DNA of 64,000 nt from Actinoplanes ianthinogenes (GTDB taxonomy: Bacteria; Actinomycetota; Actinomycetes; Mycobacteriales; Micromonosporaceae), in the NCBI RefSeq assembly GCF_018324205.1, contig NZ_AP023356.1:4942001-5006000 (forward strand). Direction: 5' to 3'. Every line of letters begins with the position of its first letter. Position 1 is the first letter of the stretch. The notes below the pieces were generated by a model. It made no database searches. It was not told the origin of the DNA and saw nothing but the letters and a program-made list of their open reading frames with translations. Made by a program: the position numbers and the translations under genes. Of the stretch, positions 36,318 to 45,486 are shown in pieces.

Positions 36318-37057
36318 CGCATGTGTCCACCGGGGAAGCCGTCGCCTTCTGGATCCTCGGCTCCCTCGCGGTGATCGGGGCGCTCGGCATGGTGCTGGCC
36401 CGCAACGCGGTGCACTCCGCGCTCTGGCTGGTCGTCACGATGCTGAACCTCGGCTTCCTCTACGTGATCAACCAGGCGCCGTTCCTCGGCTTCGTGCAGA
36501 TCATCGTCTACACCGGCGCGATCATGATGCTGTTCCTGTTCGTGCTGATGCTGGTCGGCCGGGACGCGTCGGACTCGCTGATCGAGACGCTGCGCGGGCA
36601 GCGGGTCGCGGCGATCCTGCTCGGCGCCGGCTTCGCCGCCCTGGTCGCGACCGGTCTGGCCCGGGCGCTGGAGGGCACGCCGACCGCGGGCCTGGAGGCG
36701 GCGAACCAGAACGGCAACGTGCAGGGCCTGGCCTCTCTGCTGTTCACCAAGTACGTCTTCGCCTTCGAGGTCACGTCGGCCCTGCTGATCACGGCAGCGG
36801 TCGGCGCGATGATCCTGGCCCACATCGAGCGGGCCAAGGGCGACCGGGCCGACCAGGTGACCCGGATGAAGGAGCGCTTCCTGCCGGGCAACTACCCCGG
36901 TCCGAAGCCCGGCCCCGGCGTTTACGCGAACACCATGTCGGTGGCCGCGCCGGCCCGCCTGCCGGACGGCAACGGGACCGAGAACAGCATCTCGCCGATT
37001 CTGCCGGTCCGGGAGCTGACCGCTTCCGAGGTCGCGCCGAAGGGAACCGAGAAATGA
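36314..37057 (+). CDS. nuoJ: NADH dehydrogenase subunit J
   Basis: 247 residues with five membrane helices. ARNAVHSALWLVV near residue 29 and FLGFVQIIVYTGAIMMLFLFV near 56 are the family signature; the latter contains the pi-bulge helix of the proton path. About 70 polar residues after the last helix are typical for actinomycete NuoJ. ATGA overlaps at both ends join it to nuoI and nuoK. Confidence 0.95.
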   Translation: MTHVSTGEAVAFWILGSLAVIGALGMVLARNAVHSALWLVVTMLNLGFLYVINQAPFLGFVQIIVYTGAIMMLFLFVLMLVGRDASDSLIETLRGQRVAAILLGAGFAALVATGLARALEGTPTAGLEAANQNGNVQGLASLLFTKYVFAFEVTSALLITAAVGAMILAHIERAKGDRADQVTRMKERFLPGNYPGPKPGPGVYANTMSVAAPARLPDGNGTENSISPILPVRELTASEVAPKGTEK

Positions 37058-37353
37058 CCCCCGATTACTACCTGATCCTGGCGTCGATCCTGTTCACCAT
37101 CGGCGCGGTCGGGGTGCTCATCCGGCGCAACGCGATCGTCCTGTTCATGTGCATCGAGCTGATGCTGAACGCGGCGAACCTGGCGCTGGTCACCTTCAGC
37201 CGGATCAACGGCGGCCTGGACGGCCAGATCATCTCGTTCTTCGTGATGGTCGTCGCGGCCGCCGAGGTCGTGGTCGGTCTCGCCATCATCATGTCGATCT
37301 TCCGTACGCGACGCTCCGCGAGTGTCGACGACGCGAACCTCCTGAAGTACTGA
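37054..37353 (+). CDS. nuoK: NADH dehydrogenase subunit K
   Basis: 99 residues and three membrane helices, a MrpC-like subunit. The two conserved membrane glutamates are visible in FMCIELMLNAANLAL (near residue 35) and VAAAEVVVGLAII (near 71). These belong to the central proton path. Length and motifs are standard. Confidence 0.96.
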   Translation: MTPDYYLILASILFTIGAVGVLIRRNAIVLFMCIELMLNAANLALVTFSRINGGLDGQIISFFVMVVAAAEVVVGLAIIMSIFRTRRSASVDDANLLKY

Positions 37354-37366
37354 AAGGGGCCTTCAC

Positions 37367-39274
37367 GTGGAACTGGAGTTTGCCCCCGCGACGGGAGTGC
37401 TCAGCGGCATCTGGCTGCTCGTGGCCATCCCGCTGGTCAGTGCCGCGATCCTGCTGCTGCTCGGCAAACGGGCGGACAAGTGGGGACACTGGCTCGGCGT
37501 GCTGGCGGTGGCCAGTTCGTTCGTCCTCGGGCTGATCTTCTTCATCAAGCTCGGCGCCCTCGACGCCGAGCACCGGTCGGCGGAGCTGCGCCTCTTCGAC
37601 TTCATCGACGTCGGCACTTTCAAGGTCGACTTCGGACTGCTCTTCGACCCGCTCTCCGGGGTCTTCGTGCTGCTGATCACCGGGGTCGGGTCGCTGATCC
37701 ACCTGTACGCGGTCGGCTACATGGAGCACGACGCGGGCCGCCGGCGGTTCTTCGGATACTTCAACCTGTTCGTCGCGGCGATGCTGCTGCTCGTTCTCGG
37801 CAACAACTACGTGATGCTGTACTTCGGCTGGGAGGGCGTCGGCCTGGCGTCGTACCTGCTGATCTCGTTCTGGTACACCCGGCCGTCGGCGGCCACCGCC
37901 GGCAAGAAGGCGTTCCTGATGAACCGGGTCGGCGACGCCGGCCTGGCGATCGCCATCTTCCTGATGTTCGCCACGCTGGGCACCACCGACTACGCGGGGG
38001 TCTTCGCCGGGGCGAGCTCGCTGAGCTCCACCACGGCGCTGGTCATGGGCATCCTGCTGCTGCTCGGCGCGGCCGGTAAGTCCGGTCAGTTCCCCCTCCA
38101 GGCCTGGTTGCCGGACGCCATGGAGGGCCCGACCCCGGTGTCGGCGCTCATCCACGCGGCCACCATGGTCACCGCGGGCGTCTACCTGATCGCCCGGTCC
38201 AACCCGATCTTCTCCTCCGACGAGACGCTCCAGCTGATCGTGGTCAGCGTCGGCGCGCTCACGCTGCTGCTCGGCTGCGTCATCGGCGCGGCCAAGGACG
38301 ACATCAAGCGGGTCCTGGCCTGGTCGACGGTCAGCCAGATCGGCTACATGTTCCTCGGCGTCGGGCTCGGCGGCGCGGCGTACTCGCTGGCGATCATCCA
38401 CCTGCTGGCGCACGGCTTCTTCAAGGCCAACATGTTCCTCGGCGCCGGGTCGGTCATGCACGGCATGCACGACCAGGTGGACATCCGGCGGTTCGGCGGC
38501 TTGAGCAAGTACATGCGGGTCACGTGGCTCACCTTCATGATGGGCTGGCTGGCGATCATCGGCATCCCGCCGCTCTCCGGCTTCTTCACCAAGGAGCCGA
38601 TCATCGGGGCGGCGTTCGACCGGGAGGGCTGGACCGGCTGGCTGTTCGGCGGCGCGGCGATGCTCGGCGCGGGCCTGACCGCGTTCTACATGACCCGGCT
38701 CTTCGTGCTCACGTTCCACGGCCCGCAGCGCTGGACCGAGGAGAACAAGCACCCGCACGAGTCCCCGGCGATCATGACGATCCCGCTCATCGTGCTGGCG
38801 TTCGGCTCGGTGGTGGCCGGTTACCTGATGTCCACGACCGTGGTCGACTGGCTCAACCCGGTCTTCGGTGAGCAGCCGGAGCACCACGAGAGCCTGTGGG
38901 TCACCGTGGTCAGCATCGTCCTGACGCTGGCCGGCGCCGGTCTGGCCTGGTCGCTGTTCCGCAAGGGCACGGCGCTCGAGCCGCAGCCGGCCGGGGTGGT
39001 GGTCACCGCGGCCCGGCGCAACCTTTACACCGACGCGTTCAACGAGGCGGTGTTCGAGCGGCCCGGCATCTACCTCACCCGGGCGCTCGTCTTCCTGGAC
39101 AGCAAGGGCATCGACGGCCTGGTCAACGGGCTGGCGGCGGCGGTCGGCGGCGGCTCCGGCCGGCTCCGGCGGTTGCAGACCGGCTTCGTCCGCTCCTACG
39201 CACTCTCCATGCTCACCGGCGCCATGCTCGTCGTGGGCGCCTTCCTTGCGATCCAGTTGGGGTGGCTCGCGTGA
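37367..39274 (+). CDS. nuoL: NADH dehydrogenase subunit L
   Basis: 635-residue antiporter-like proton channel at the tip of the membrane arm. Key residues are seen in YFGWEGVGLASYLLI (Glu near 161), KSGQFPLQAWLPDAMEGPTPVSALIHAATMV (near 240) and the later Lys/His in helix LAHGFFKANMFL. It has the long C-terminal lateral helix. The GTG start follows AAAGGGG. It overlaps nuoM by 4 bp. Confidence 0.96.
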   Translation: MELEFAPATGVLSGIWLLVAIPLVSAAILLLLGKRADKWGHWLGVLAVASSFVLGLIFFIKLGALDAEHRSAELRLFDFIDVGTFKVDFGLLFDPLSGVFVLLITGVGSLIHLYAVGYMEHDAGRRRFFGYFNLFVAAMLLLVLGNNYVMLYFGWEGVGLASYLLISFWYTRPSAATAGKKAFLMNRVGDAGLAIAIFLMFATLGTTDYAGVFAGASSLSSTTALVMGILLLLGAAGKSGQFPLQAWLPDAMEGPTPVSALIHAATMVTAGVYLIARSNPIFSSDETLQLIVVSVGALTLLLGCVIGAAKDDIKRVLAWSTVSQIGYMFLGVGLGGAAYSLAIIHLLAHGFFKANMFLGAGSVMHGMHDQVDIRRFGGLSKYMRVTWLTFMMGWLAIIGIPPLSGFFTKEPIIGAAFDREGWTGWLFGGAAMLGAGLTAFYMTRLFVLTFHGPQRWTEENKHPHESPAIMTIPLIVLAFGSVVAGYLMSTTVVDWLNPVFGEQPEHHESLWVTVVSIVLTLAGAGLAWSLFRKGTALEPQPAGVVVTAARRNLYTDAFNEAVFERPGIYLTRALVFLDSKGIDGLVNGLAAAVGGGSGRLRRLQTGFVRSYALSMLTGAMLVVGAFLAIQLGWLA

Positions 39275-40809
39275 AAGACTTCCCGTTCCTTTCCGTTCTC
39301 ACGCTGCTGCCCCTGGTCGGGGCGATCGCGGTGGCCTGCATCCCGCGGGCCAAGGCTGAACTGGCCAAGCTGGTCGCGCTGATCTGGTCGCTGGTCGTGC
39401 TGGTGCTCAGCATCGTCATGTGGGTCACCTACACGGTGAACAGCACCGACCGCTTCCAGTTCCACGAGTCGTATTCCTGGATCCCCTCCTGGAACGCGAA
39501 CTTCACCTTCGCCGCCGACGGCATCGCCCTGGTCATGCTGATGCTGATCGCGGTGCTGTTCCCGGTGGTGATCCTGGCGTCCTGGCACGACGTGGACCAG
39601 AGCCGGCGATCCGCGCCGACCTACTTCGCCCTGCTGCTGGCCTTCGAGTTCACCATGATCGGGGTGTTCGCCGCGGCGGACGTCTTCCTGTTCTACGTGT
39701 TCTTCGAGATCATGCTGATCCCGATGTACTTCATCATCGGTTCCTTCGGCTCCGGCCAGAAGCAGTACGCCGCGGTGAAGTTCTTCCTCTACAGCCTGGT
39801 CGGCGGCCTCTTCATGCTGGCCGCGGTGATCGGGCTGTGGGTGGTCGGCGGGCACACCTTCGACTTCGCCGCCCTGGTCGAGGCCGGCAAGTCGATCGAC
39901 CAGAACACCGCACGCTGGCTGTTCCTCGGTTTCTTCATCGCCTTCGCGATCAAGGCGCCGTTCTTCCCGTTCCACACCTGGCTGCCGGACTCCGGTGGCG
40001 CGGCTCCGGCCGGCGCGGCAGCGCTGCTGGTCGGTGTGATGGACAAGGTCGGTACGTTCGGCATCATCCGCTACTGCCTCCCGCTGTTCCCGGAGGCGTC
40101 GCGCTGGTTCGCCCCGGCGGCCCTGGTCCTCGCGGTCATCGGGATCATCTACGCGGCCCTGCTGGCGGTCGGGCAGAACGACCTGAAGCGCCTGGTGTCG
40201 TACACGTCGATCGCGCACTTCGGCTTCATCGGCATCGGCATCTTCGCCTTCACCACGCAGGGCGGGACCGGCTCGGTGCTGTACATGGTCAACCACGGCC
40301 TGGCCACCGGCCTGCTGTTCATCGTGGTCGGCATGTTCGTGGCCCGTCGCGGGTCGGCGCTGGTCAGCGACTTCGGCGGGGCCGGCAAGCTGGTCCCGGT
40401 GCTGGCCGGGGTGTTCTTCTTCGCCGGTCTGGCCTCGCTGGCGCTGCCCGGCACCGCACCGTTCGTCAGTGAGTTCCTGGTGCTGCTCGGCACGTTCAGC
40501 ACGCACCAGCCGTACGCGGTGATCGCCACCGCCGGGATCATCCTGGCCGCCGCGTACGTGCTCTGGATGATCCAGCGGACCACGCAGGGCACGCTCAACC
40601 CGGCCCTGGACGAGGTGCCGGCCATGAAGCAGGACCTGAGCCTGCGGGAGAAGTTCGTGGTCGCCCCGCTGATCCTGCTCCTGCTGGTGCTCGGCTTCTA
40701 CCCGAAACCGGTCACCGACGTGATCAACCCGGCGGTGCAGGCGACCCTGCAAGACGTCGGCACGCAAGACCCGGCCCCGACGGTCGCGGATGGAAAGGCT
40801 GGCCGATAG
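39271..40809 (+). CDS. nuoM: NADH dehydrogenase subunit M
   Basis: 512-residue antiporter-like subunit with 14 predicted helices. FYVFFEIMLIPMYFIIG near residue 145 has the conserved Glu; KAPFFPFHTWLPDSGGAAPAGAAALLVG near 230 carries the Lys and the TM7 motif; LKRLVSYTSIAHFGFIG follows near 305. The GTG at 39271 overlaps the nuoL stop; the longer upstream frame is not used. Confidence 0.96.
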   Translation: MKDFPFLSVLTLLPLVGAIAVACIPRAKAELAKLVALIWSLVVLVLSIVMWVTYTVNSTDRFQFHESYSWIPSWNANFTFAADGIALVMLMLIAVLFPVVILASWHDVDQSRRSAPTYFALLLAFEFTMIGVFAAADVFLFYVFFEIMLIPMYFIIGSFGSGQKQYAAVKFFLYSLVGGLFMLAAVIGLWVVGGHTFDFAALVEAGKSIDQNTARWLFLGFFIAFAIKAPFFPFHTWLPDSGGAAPAGAAALLVGVMDKVGTFGIIRYCLPLFPEASRWFAPAALVLAVIGIIYAALLAVGQNDLKRLVSYTSIAHFGFIGIGIFAFTTQGGTGSVLYMVNHGLATGLLFIVVGMFVARRGSALVSDFGGAGKLVPVLAGVFFFAGLASLALPGTAPFVSEFLVLLGTFSTHQPYAVIATAGIILAAAYVLWMIQRTTQGTLNPALDEVPAMKQDLSLREKFVVAPLILLLLVLGFYPKPVTDVINPAVQATLQDVGTQDPAPTVADGKAGR

Positions 40810-40811
40810 TC

Positions 40812-42344
40812 ATGGGAGATCTGCAACTGCCCCCGATCGACTACGGCGCGCTGGCGCCCATGTTGATCCTCTTCGGGGTCGCCTGCGTCGGGGTCCTCCT
40901 CGAGGTGATCATCCCGCGCCGGCACCGCAACGTGGTCCAGCTGTCGCTCGCGCTGCTCGGCGTGGTGGCCGCGCTGACCGTCCTGGTGATCAACCGGAAC
41001 ACCCGGGTCGTCACCATCGGCGGCGCGATCGCGTTCGACGGCCCGACCGTCTTCCTCCAGGGCGCGATCCTGGTGCTCGGCGCGGTCTCGCTCTTCCTGA
41101 TCGGGGAGCGGCAGGTGGAGGCGGGCGGCGCGTTCGTCGCCCAGGCGGCCGTGGTGGTCGGCTCGGACTCCGACAACCGGCAGACCGCCGGCCGGCCCGG
41201 TCTCACCGAGGTGTACCCGCTGACCACGTTCGCGCTCGGCGGCATGCTGATGTTCGTCGCCGCGAACGACCTGCTCACCATGTTCGTGGCGCTGGAGGTC
41301 TTCTCGCTGCCGCTCTACCTGATGTGCGCGCTGGCCCGCCGCCGGCGCCTGCTCAGCCAGGAGGCGGCGCTCAAGTACTTCCTGCTCGGCTCGTACGCCT
41401 CGGCGTTCTTCCTGTTCGGCGTCGCCCTGCTGTACGGCTTCTCGGGCGGTGTGCAGCTGAGCGTGGTGCACGACGCGGTCGCCAACCCGCAGAAGAGCCA
41501 GCTGCTGCTGTACGGCGGCCTCGGCCTGGTCGCGATCGGTCTGCTCTTCAAGAGCGCGCTGGCCCCGTTCCACGTCTGGACCCCGGACGTCTACCAGGGC
41601 GCGCCCACCCCGATCACCGCGTTCATGGCGGCCTGCACCAAGGTCGCCGCGTTCGGCGCCCTGCTCCGGGTGCTCTACGTGGCGTTCGAGGGGGTGCGCT
41701 GGGACTTCCAGCCGGTGCTCGGCACTGTCGCGGTGCTCACCATGTTCATCGGCGCGATCCTGGCGGTCACCCAGACCGACATGAAGCGACTGCTGGCCTA
41801 CTCGTCGATCGCCAACGCCGGCTACCTGATGGTCGGTGTCCTGGCGCTCAACCCGGACGGCCTGAGCAGCACGATGTTCTACCTGGTCGCGTACGGCTTC
41901 TCGGTGCTCGCCGCGTTCGCCATCGTGAGCCTGGTCCGGGACTCGGACGGCGAGGCGACGCACCTGTCCCGCTGGGCCGGGATCGGCAAGAAGAGCCCAC
42001 TGCTCGCCGGGCTCTTCACGCTCATCCTGCTCGCCTTCGCCGGCATCCCGCTGACCAGTGGCTTCACCGCCAAGTTCGCGGTCTTCGGCGCGGCCATCGA
42101 CGGCGGGCAGACCTGGCTGGTCATCTTCGGCGTGATCACCAGCATGCTGATCGCGTTCCCGTACCTGCGGGTGGTCGTGCTGATGTGGCTCTCCGAGCCG
42201 GGCGAGAGCACCCCGGCGGTGTCCATCCCGGGCTTCCTCACCTCGGCCGCGCTGGGCCTCGGAGTGATCGTCACGGTGGCGCTCGGCGTGGTGCCGGCGC
42301 CGCTGATCGACCTGACCCGGGAGGCCTCCCAGTTCGTCCGGTGA
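40812..42344 (+). CDS. nuoN: NADH dehydrogenase subunit N
   Basis: 510-residue antiporter-like subunit and last gene of the operon, 2 bp after nuoM. FVALEVFSLPLYLMCALARR near residue 160, KSALAPFHVWTPDVYQGAPTPITAFMA near 250 and KRLLAYSSIANAGYLMVG near 325 mark the proton-channel fold. A polar insert near residues 112-135, typical of actinomycetes, is present. A strong hairpin terminator follows 15 bp after the stop, closing the 16-kb operon. Confidence 0.96.
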   Translation: MGDLQLPPIDYGALAPMLILFGVACVGVLLEVIIPRRHRNVVQLSLALLGVVAALTVLVINRNTRVVTIGGAIAFDGPTVFLQGAILVLGAVSLFLIGERQVEAGGAFVAQAAVVVGSDSDNRQTAGRPGLTEVYPLTTFALGGMLMFVAANDLLTMFVALEVFSLPLYLMCALARRRRLLSQEAALKYFLLGSYASAFFLFGVALLYGFSGGVQLSVVHDAVANPQKSQLLLYGGLGLVAIGLLFKSALAPFHVWTPDVYQGAPTPITAFMAACTKVAAFGALLRVLYVAFEGVRWDFQPVLGTVAVLTMFIGAILAVTQTDMKRLLAYSSIANAGYLMVGVLALNPDGLSSTMFYLVAYGFSVLAAFAIVSLVRDSDGEATHLSRWAGIGKKSPLLAGLFTLILLAFAGIPLTSGFTAKFAVFGAAIDGGQTWLVIFGVITSMLIAFPYLRVVVLMWLSEPGESTPAVSIPGFLTSAALGLGVIVTVALGVVPAPLIDLTREASQFVR

Positions 42345-42359
42345 TCCGATTCGCCGACG

Positions 42360-42387
42360 GCGGCTCCGGCTTAACGGCCGGAGCCGC
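42360..42387 (+). terminator. Terminator of the nuo operon
   Basis: An 11-bp perfect stem (GCGGCTCCGGC with its complement) and a TTAACG loop, followed by TGTCGTTT. It lies 15 bp after nuoN and ahead of an independent gene. Confidence 0.85.
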
Positions 42388-42431
42388 TGTCGTTTATCGA
42401 TCAGCAATCGAGTCCATTTAAGATCCGCGCC

Positions 42432-43358
42432 GTGGACCTCATCGCCGCCGGAACGCCCCTCGCTGCCGTGATCGACGCCTACCGCACCTGCGAGCTGGCG
42501 ACCCTGACCAAGGACGGCGCCCCGGTGGCCTGGCCCACCTCGGGGCTGCGCCGCGACGACGGGACGATCCTGCTGACCACCTCGATCGGTTACCCGCAGA
42601 AGGCGTTCAACGTGCGCCGGGACGGCCGGGTGGCGCTGCTCTTCTCGGATCCGACGGCGAGCGGTCTGGACGCGCCGGAGCAGATCCTGGTGCGCGGCGT
42701 CGCGAAGTGCCCCGAGGAGATCCATACCGAGCCGGACGGCGATCTGGGGCGGCTCTGGGCGCTGCTGATGGAGCGGCAGCCGGCCAGCCAGAAGTACCTC
42801 AACTGGCCGACCACCAAGATGACCGATTTCTATTACATGCGGCTGCTGATCGACGTGGCCCCGGTCGAGGTCGTCACCCGGCCGCTGCCGGCCACCGAGA
42901 ACGCCGGGCTGGCCGGGAGCGAGCTGCTCGGCGCCGAGGTGCTCGCCCAGTACCGCTCGGTGGTGCTGATCGCGGTGGACGCCGAGGGCGCGCCGCTGCT
43001 GGTGCGGACCACGGTGACCGCCGAGGCCGACGGGTACCGGGTCGAGGTGCCGGCCGGCGTCCCGGTCGCGGCCGGACCGGCCGGGCTGCTCGTGCACCGG
43101 CACGACGACAAACTGTGGAGTCTGCACAACGCCAACGTGCGCGGCTCGCTGACCAGGGACGACGCGGGCTGGCTGCTGCGGCCGTCGCGGTTGGTCGAGC
43201 CGGGGGCGCGGCACCGGGCGAGCCTGCTGGACCCGATCCGAATCGGTCGCGAGTGCCAGGCGACGACCCGGCGTTACCTGGATCGCCGTAACCTGGCCCG
43301 CCCCGCCGTTCCGTGGGACGCCTATCGCGCCATCCGGGCGAGCCTGCCAAAACCCTGA
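42432..43358 (+). CDS. Pyridoxamine 5'-phosphate oxidase-like flavin/F420-binding protein
   Basis: 308 residues. The first 150 form a PNPOx-like split barrel: CELATLTKDGAPVAWPTSGL, then ILLTTSIGYPQKAFNVRRDGRVALLFSDP, the region that holds FMN or F420 in this superfamily. The second half has weaker similarity to the same fold and may be a degenerate partner barrel. The GTG start gives a short first helix. It lies after the nuo terminator and is probably its own unit. The substrate cannot be inferred. Confidence 0.75.
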   Translation: MDLIAAGTPLAAVIDAYRTCELATLTKDGAPVAWPTSGLRRDDGTILLTTSIGYPQKAFNVRRDGRVALLFSDPTASGLDAPEQILVRGVAKCPEEIHTEPDGDLGRLWALLMERQPASQKYLNWPTTKMTDFYYMRLLIDVAPVEVVTRPLPATENAGLAGSELLGAEVLAQYRSVVLIAVDAEGAPLLVRTTVTAEADGYRVEVPAGVPVAAGPAGLLVHRHDDKLWSLHNANVRGSLTRDDAGWLLRPSRLVEPGARHRASLLDPIRIGRECQATTRRYLDRRNLARPAVPWDAYRAIRASLPKP

Positions 43359-43504
43359 GAGGTGGAAACCGGCTCTTTCCGTACCCAAAGGGAGCGATCT
43401 CCGTGCGAGCGGACCCGCAGCCGGCGCAATGTCCGGTTTTTGATCTTGTGGCGCGGACCCCTGGGACTGAAACGAGTGGACCGATATGGCATCGTGGGAG
43501 CGTG

Positions 43505-44533
43505 GTGAGCACCGGTGATCTGACCCCGCCCGAATTGGCGTTGTCGTCGCTGGGCCTCGACGTCGATCCCGCATTGGACGCGTCGGTGTCAGCGACGCTC
43601 GTGGCCGTCGAGGAAGCGCTGCGCGTGCACGTCGCCAGCGCCGACCCGCTGGTGGCCGAGGCCGCGCGCCATCTCGCCGACGCCGGCGGCAAGCGGCTGC
43701 GGCCGATGCTGGTGGCGCTCGCCGCCCAGTTCGGCGACCCAGCCCGGCCGGACCTCATCGATGCGGCCAACGTGGTCGAGCTGACCCACCTCGCCACGCT
43801 CTACCACGACGACGTGATGGACGAGGCGCCGGTTCGCCGCAGCGCCCCGAGTGCCAACGCCCGCTGGGGCAACTCGGTGGCCATCCTGGTCGGTGACTAC
43901 CTCTTCGCCCAGGCCGCGGAGCTGGCCGCCCGGCTCGGCACCGAGGCGGTGCACCTGCAGGCGCAGACCTTCTCGCGCCTGGTGCACGGGCAGATCGCCG
44001 AGACCGTCGGCCCGCGCGACCGCGACCCGATCGAGCACTACCTGCAAGTCATCGCGGACAAGACCGGTTCGCTGATCGCCACCGCGGCCCGCTTCGGCGG
44101 TCTGTTCTCCGGCGCCTCCACCGAGGTGACCGAGGCGCTGGCCGGTTACGGCGAAAAGATCGGCCTGGTCTTCCAGCTCTCCGACGACCTGCTCGACATC
44201 GCCTCCGAGTCGATCCAGTCCGGCAAGACGCCCGGCACCGACCTGCGTGAGGGCGTGCCGACGCTGCCGGTGCTCTACGCGCTGGCCGGCGACGACGCGG
44301 ACCCGGCCGCGGTGCGGCTGCGCGAGCTGCTCTCCGCCGGGCCGATCACCGACGACGCGCTGCACACCGAGGCGCTCACGCTGCTGCGCGAGTCGGCCGC
44401 GATGAAGCAGGCGCGGGAGACCGTCCGGGGTTATGCGGAGGAGGCGCGGGCCCGGCTGGCGCCGCTGCCCGAGGGGGACGCGAAGCGCGCGATGGAAGCC
44501 CTCTGCGACTACATCGCCGACCGCACGAACTGA
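43505..44533 (+). CDS. Trans-polyprenyl diphosphate synthase, likely for the menaquinone side chain
   Basis: 342 residues of an all-helical isoprenyl synthase. The first Asp-rich motif is LYHDDVMDEAP (near residue 105), the second QLSDDLLDIAS (near 228); GGKRLRPMLVAL near 65 binds the diphosphate. It condenses isopentenyl diphosphate units onto an allylic primer; closeness to nuo and men genes suggests the menaquinone tail. GGGAG lies 4 bp before the GTG at 43505; the GTG three bases upstream is also possible. The fold is certain, product length is not. Confidence 0.88.
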   Translation: MSTGDLTPPELALSSLGLDVDPALDASVSATLVAVEEALRVHVASADPLVAEAARHLADAGGKRLRPMLVALAAQFGDPARPDLIDAANVVELTHLATLYHDDVMDEAPVRRSAPSANARWGNSVAILVGDYLFAQAAELAARLGTEAVHLQAQTFSRLVHGQIAETVGPRDRDPIEHYLQVIADKTGSLIATAARFGGLFSGASTEVTEALAGYGEKIGLVFQLSDDLLDIASESIQSGKTPGTDLREGVPTLPVLYALAGDDADPAAVRLRELLSAGPITDDALHTEALTLLRESAAMKQARETVRGYAEEARARLAPLPEGDAKRAMEALCDYIADRTN

Positions 44534-45486
44534 TCGATTCCCGCCAGCGGTGGGGACTGTCCCGATCAACTGCAAGATCAAATTCTTGCTGACTCGGGTC
44601 CGCGCTGATCACTGATCGTCGCTCCCGCCAGGGACCCTTGCGGGCCGGGCTGGCCGCTGGCGCGTCCAAAACGCCCGGCCCTCCAGGGCGACGTCCGCGG
44701 GTGCCCACGACCGCCAACCCCAACCCCCGAGCTGGCCCTGATGGCCCTATCCCGAGTCCGGATAGGGCCATGGGCGCCAGCCCGACGACCCCGGCTGGTC
44801 CTGGTGGCCCTATTGGCGCCCGGGGTAGGGCGGCAGAGGCCAGCCCGACAGCCCCGGCTGGGTCTGGTGGCCCTATTGGCATCCGGGATAGGGCCATGGA
44901 CGCCAGCCCGACGACCCCGGCTGGGCCTGGTGGCCCTATTGGCGCCCGGGATAGGGCGGCAGAGGCCAGCCCGACAGCCCCGGCTGGGCCTGGTGGCCCT
45001 ATTGGCACCCGGGGTAGGGCCATGGACGCCAGCCCGACAAGCGGGGCTGGGGCTGGTGGCCCTGGTCGGGTTTGGCTAGGGCCATGAGGGTGCTCGGCGT
45101 GAGCGGGCACGGCGGGGTGGTCGGGTGCGGACGGGACGCTGTGGACGTACCGAAAGAAGGTTGGGGTGCGGGGGAGCGGACCGCGCGCCGGAAAGTGGCC
45201 GGATGGGCCTATCGGTCGGCCGAAGAGACCGGTGTCGAAACAGAAATGGGCGTGGTAGGCGCGCGGCGCGGGACGGCGCGCCATTTTGCCTGTTCGGTAC
45301 GGGGTTTTGCGGCTGAATCGGGGGAGATGGCGGCGGACGCAGACTAAGCCAATTCGGACACGTTCGGACACGCCCCGTCCTATTGATCACACCCGCTGTG
45401 CAAATCGACCGTGATCCACATGGTTTTGGCATTCCGTCTCCGGATGTTTCTTCATATGGTGTAAGTCCCTGGCCTCGGAGGTAGCT
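44534..45486. other. 953-bp intergenic region holding a repeat array
   Basis: No gene is supported, though long open frames exist on both strands because the 63-bp repeat unit is a multiple of three and has few stops. Contents: the repeat array at 44742-45083, a 7-bp GGCGCGC/GCGCGCC dyad near 45258-45282, and two adjacent copies of TTCGGACACG (45353-45372). The last 100 bp are AT-richer and should contain the IclR-gene promoter. Confidence 0.6.
44742..45083. repeat. 63-bp tandem repeat array, each unit with a TAGGGCC-type inverted repeat
   Basis: Units begin at 44742, 44805, 44868, 44931 and 44994, exactly 63 bp apart, with a diverged partial copy from 45057. Odd units (GCCATGGRCGCC) and even units (GCGGCAGAGGCC) alternate, giving a 126-bp higher-order repeat. 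Each contains GGCCCTA and TAGGGC(C/G) as an inverted repeat; arms are 10 bp in unit 1 (loop 7), 8 in unit 3, 7 in units 4 and 5, 6 in unit 2. 63 bp is six helical turns, so sites face the same side of DNA. Confidence 0.93.

Noticed and set aside
40698..43574. Long minus-strand open frame opposite nuoM/nuoN and the PNPOx-like gene
   Set aside because: It crosses three well-supported genes and a terminator and encodes His/Arg/Gln-rich sequence without any family.
44742..45083. CRISPR array
   Set aside because: Whole 63-bp units repeat without unique spacers, and no cas genes are present.
44376..45371. Minus-strand open frame with PIGPPGPAG repeats across the 63-bp array
   Set aside because: The array is open in several frames because its unit is a multiple of three. 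The frame overlaps the prenyl synthase gene by 158 bp, and I see no start signal or family.
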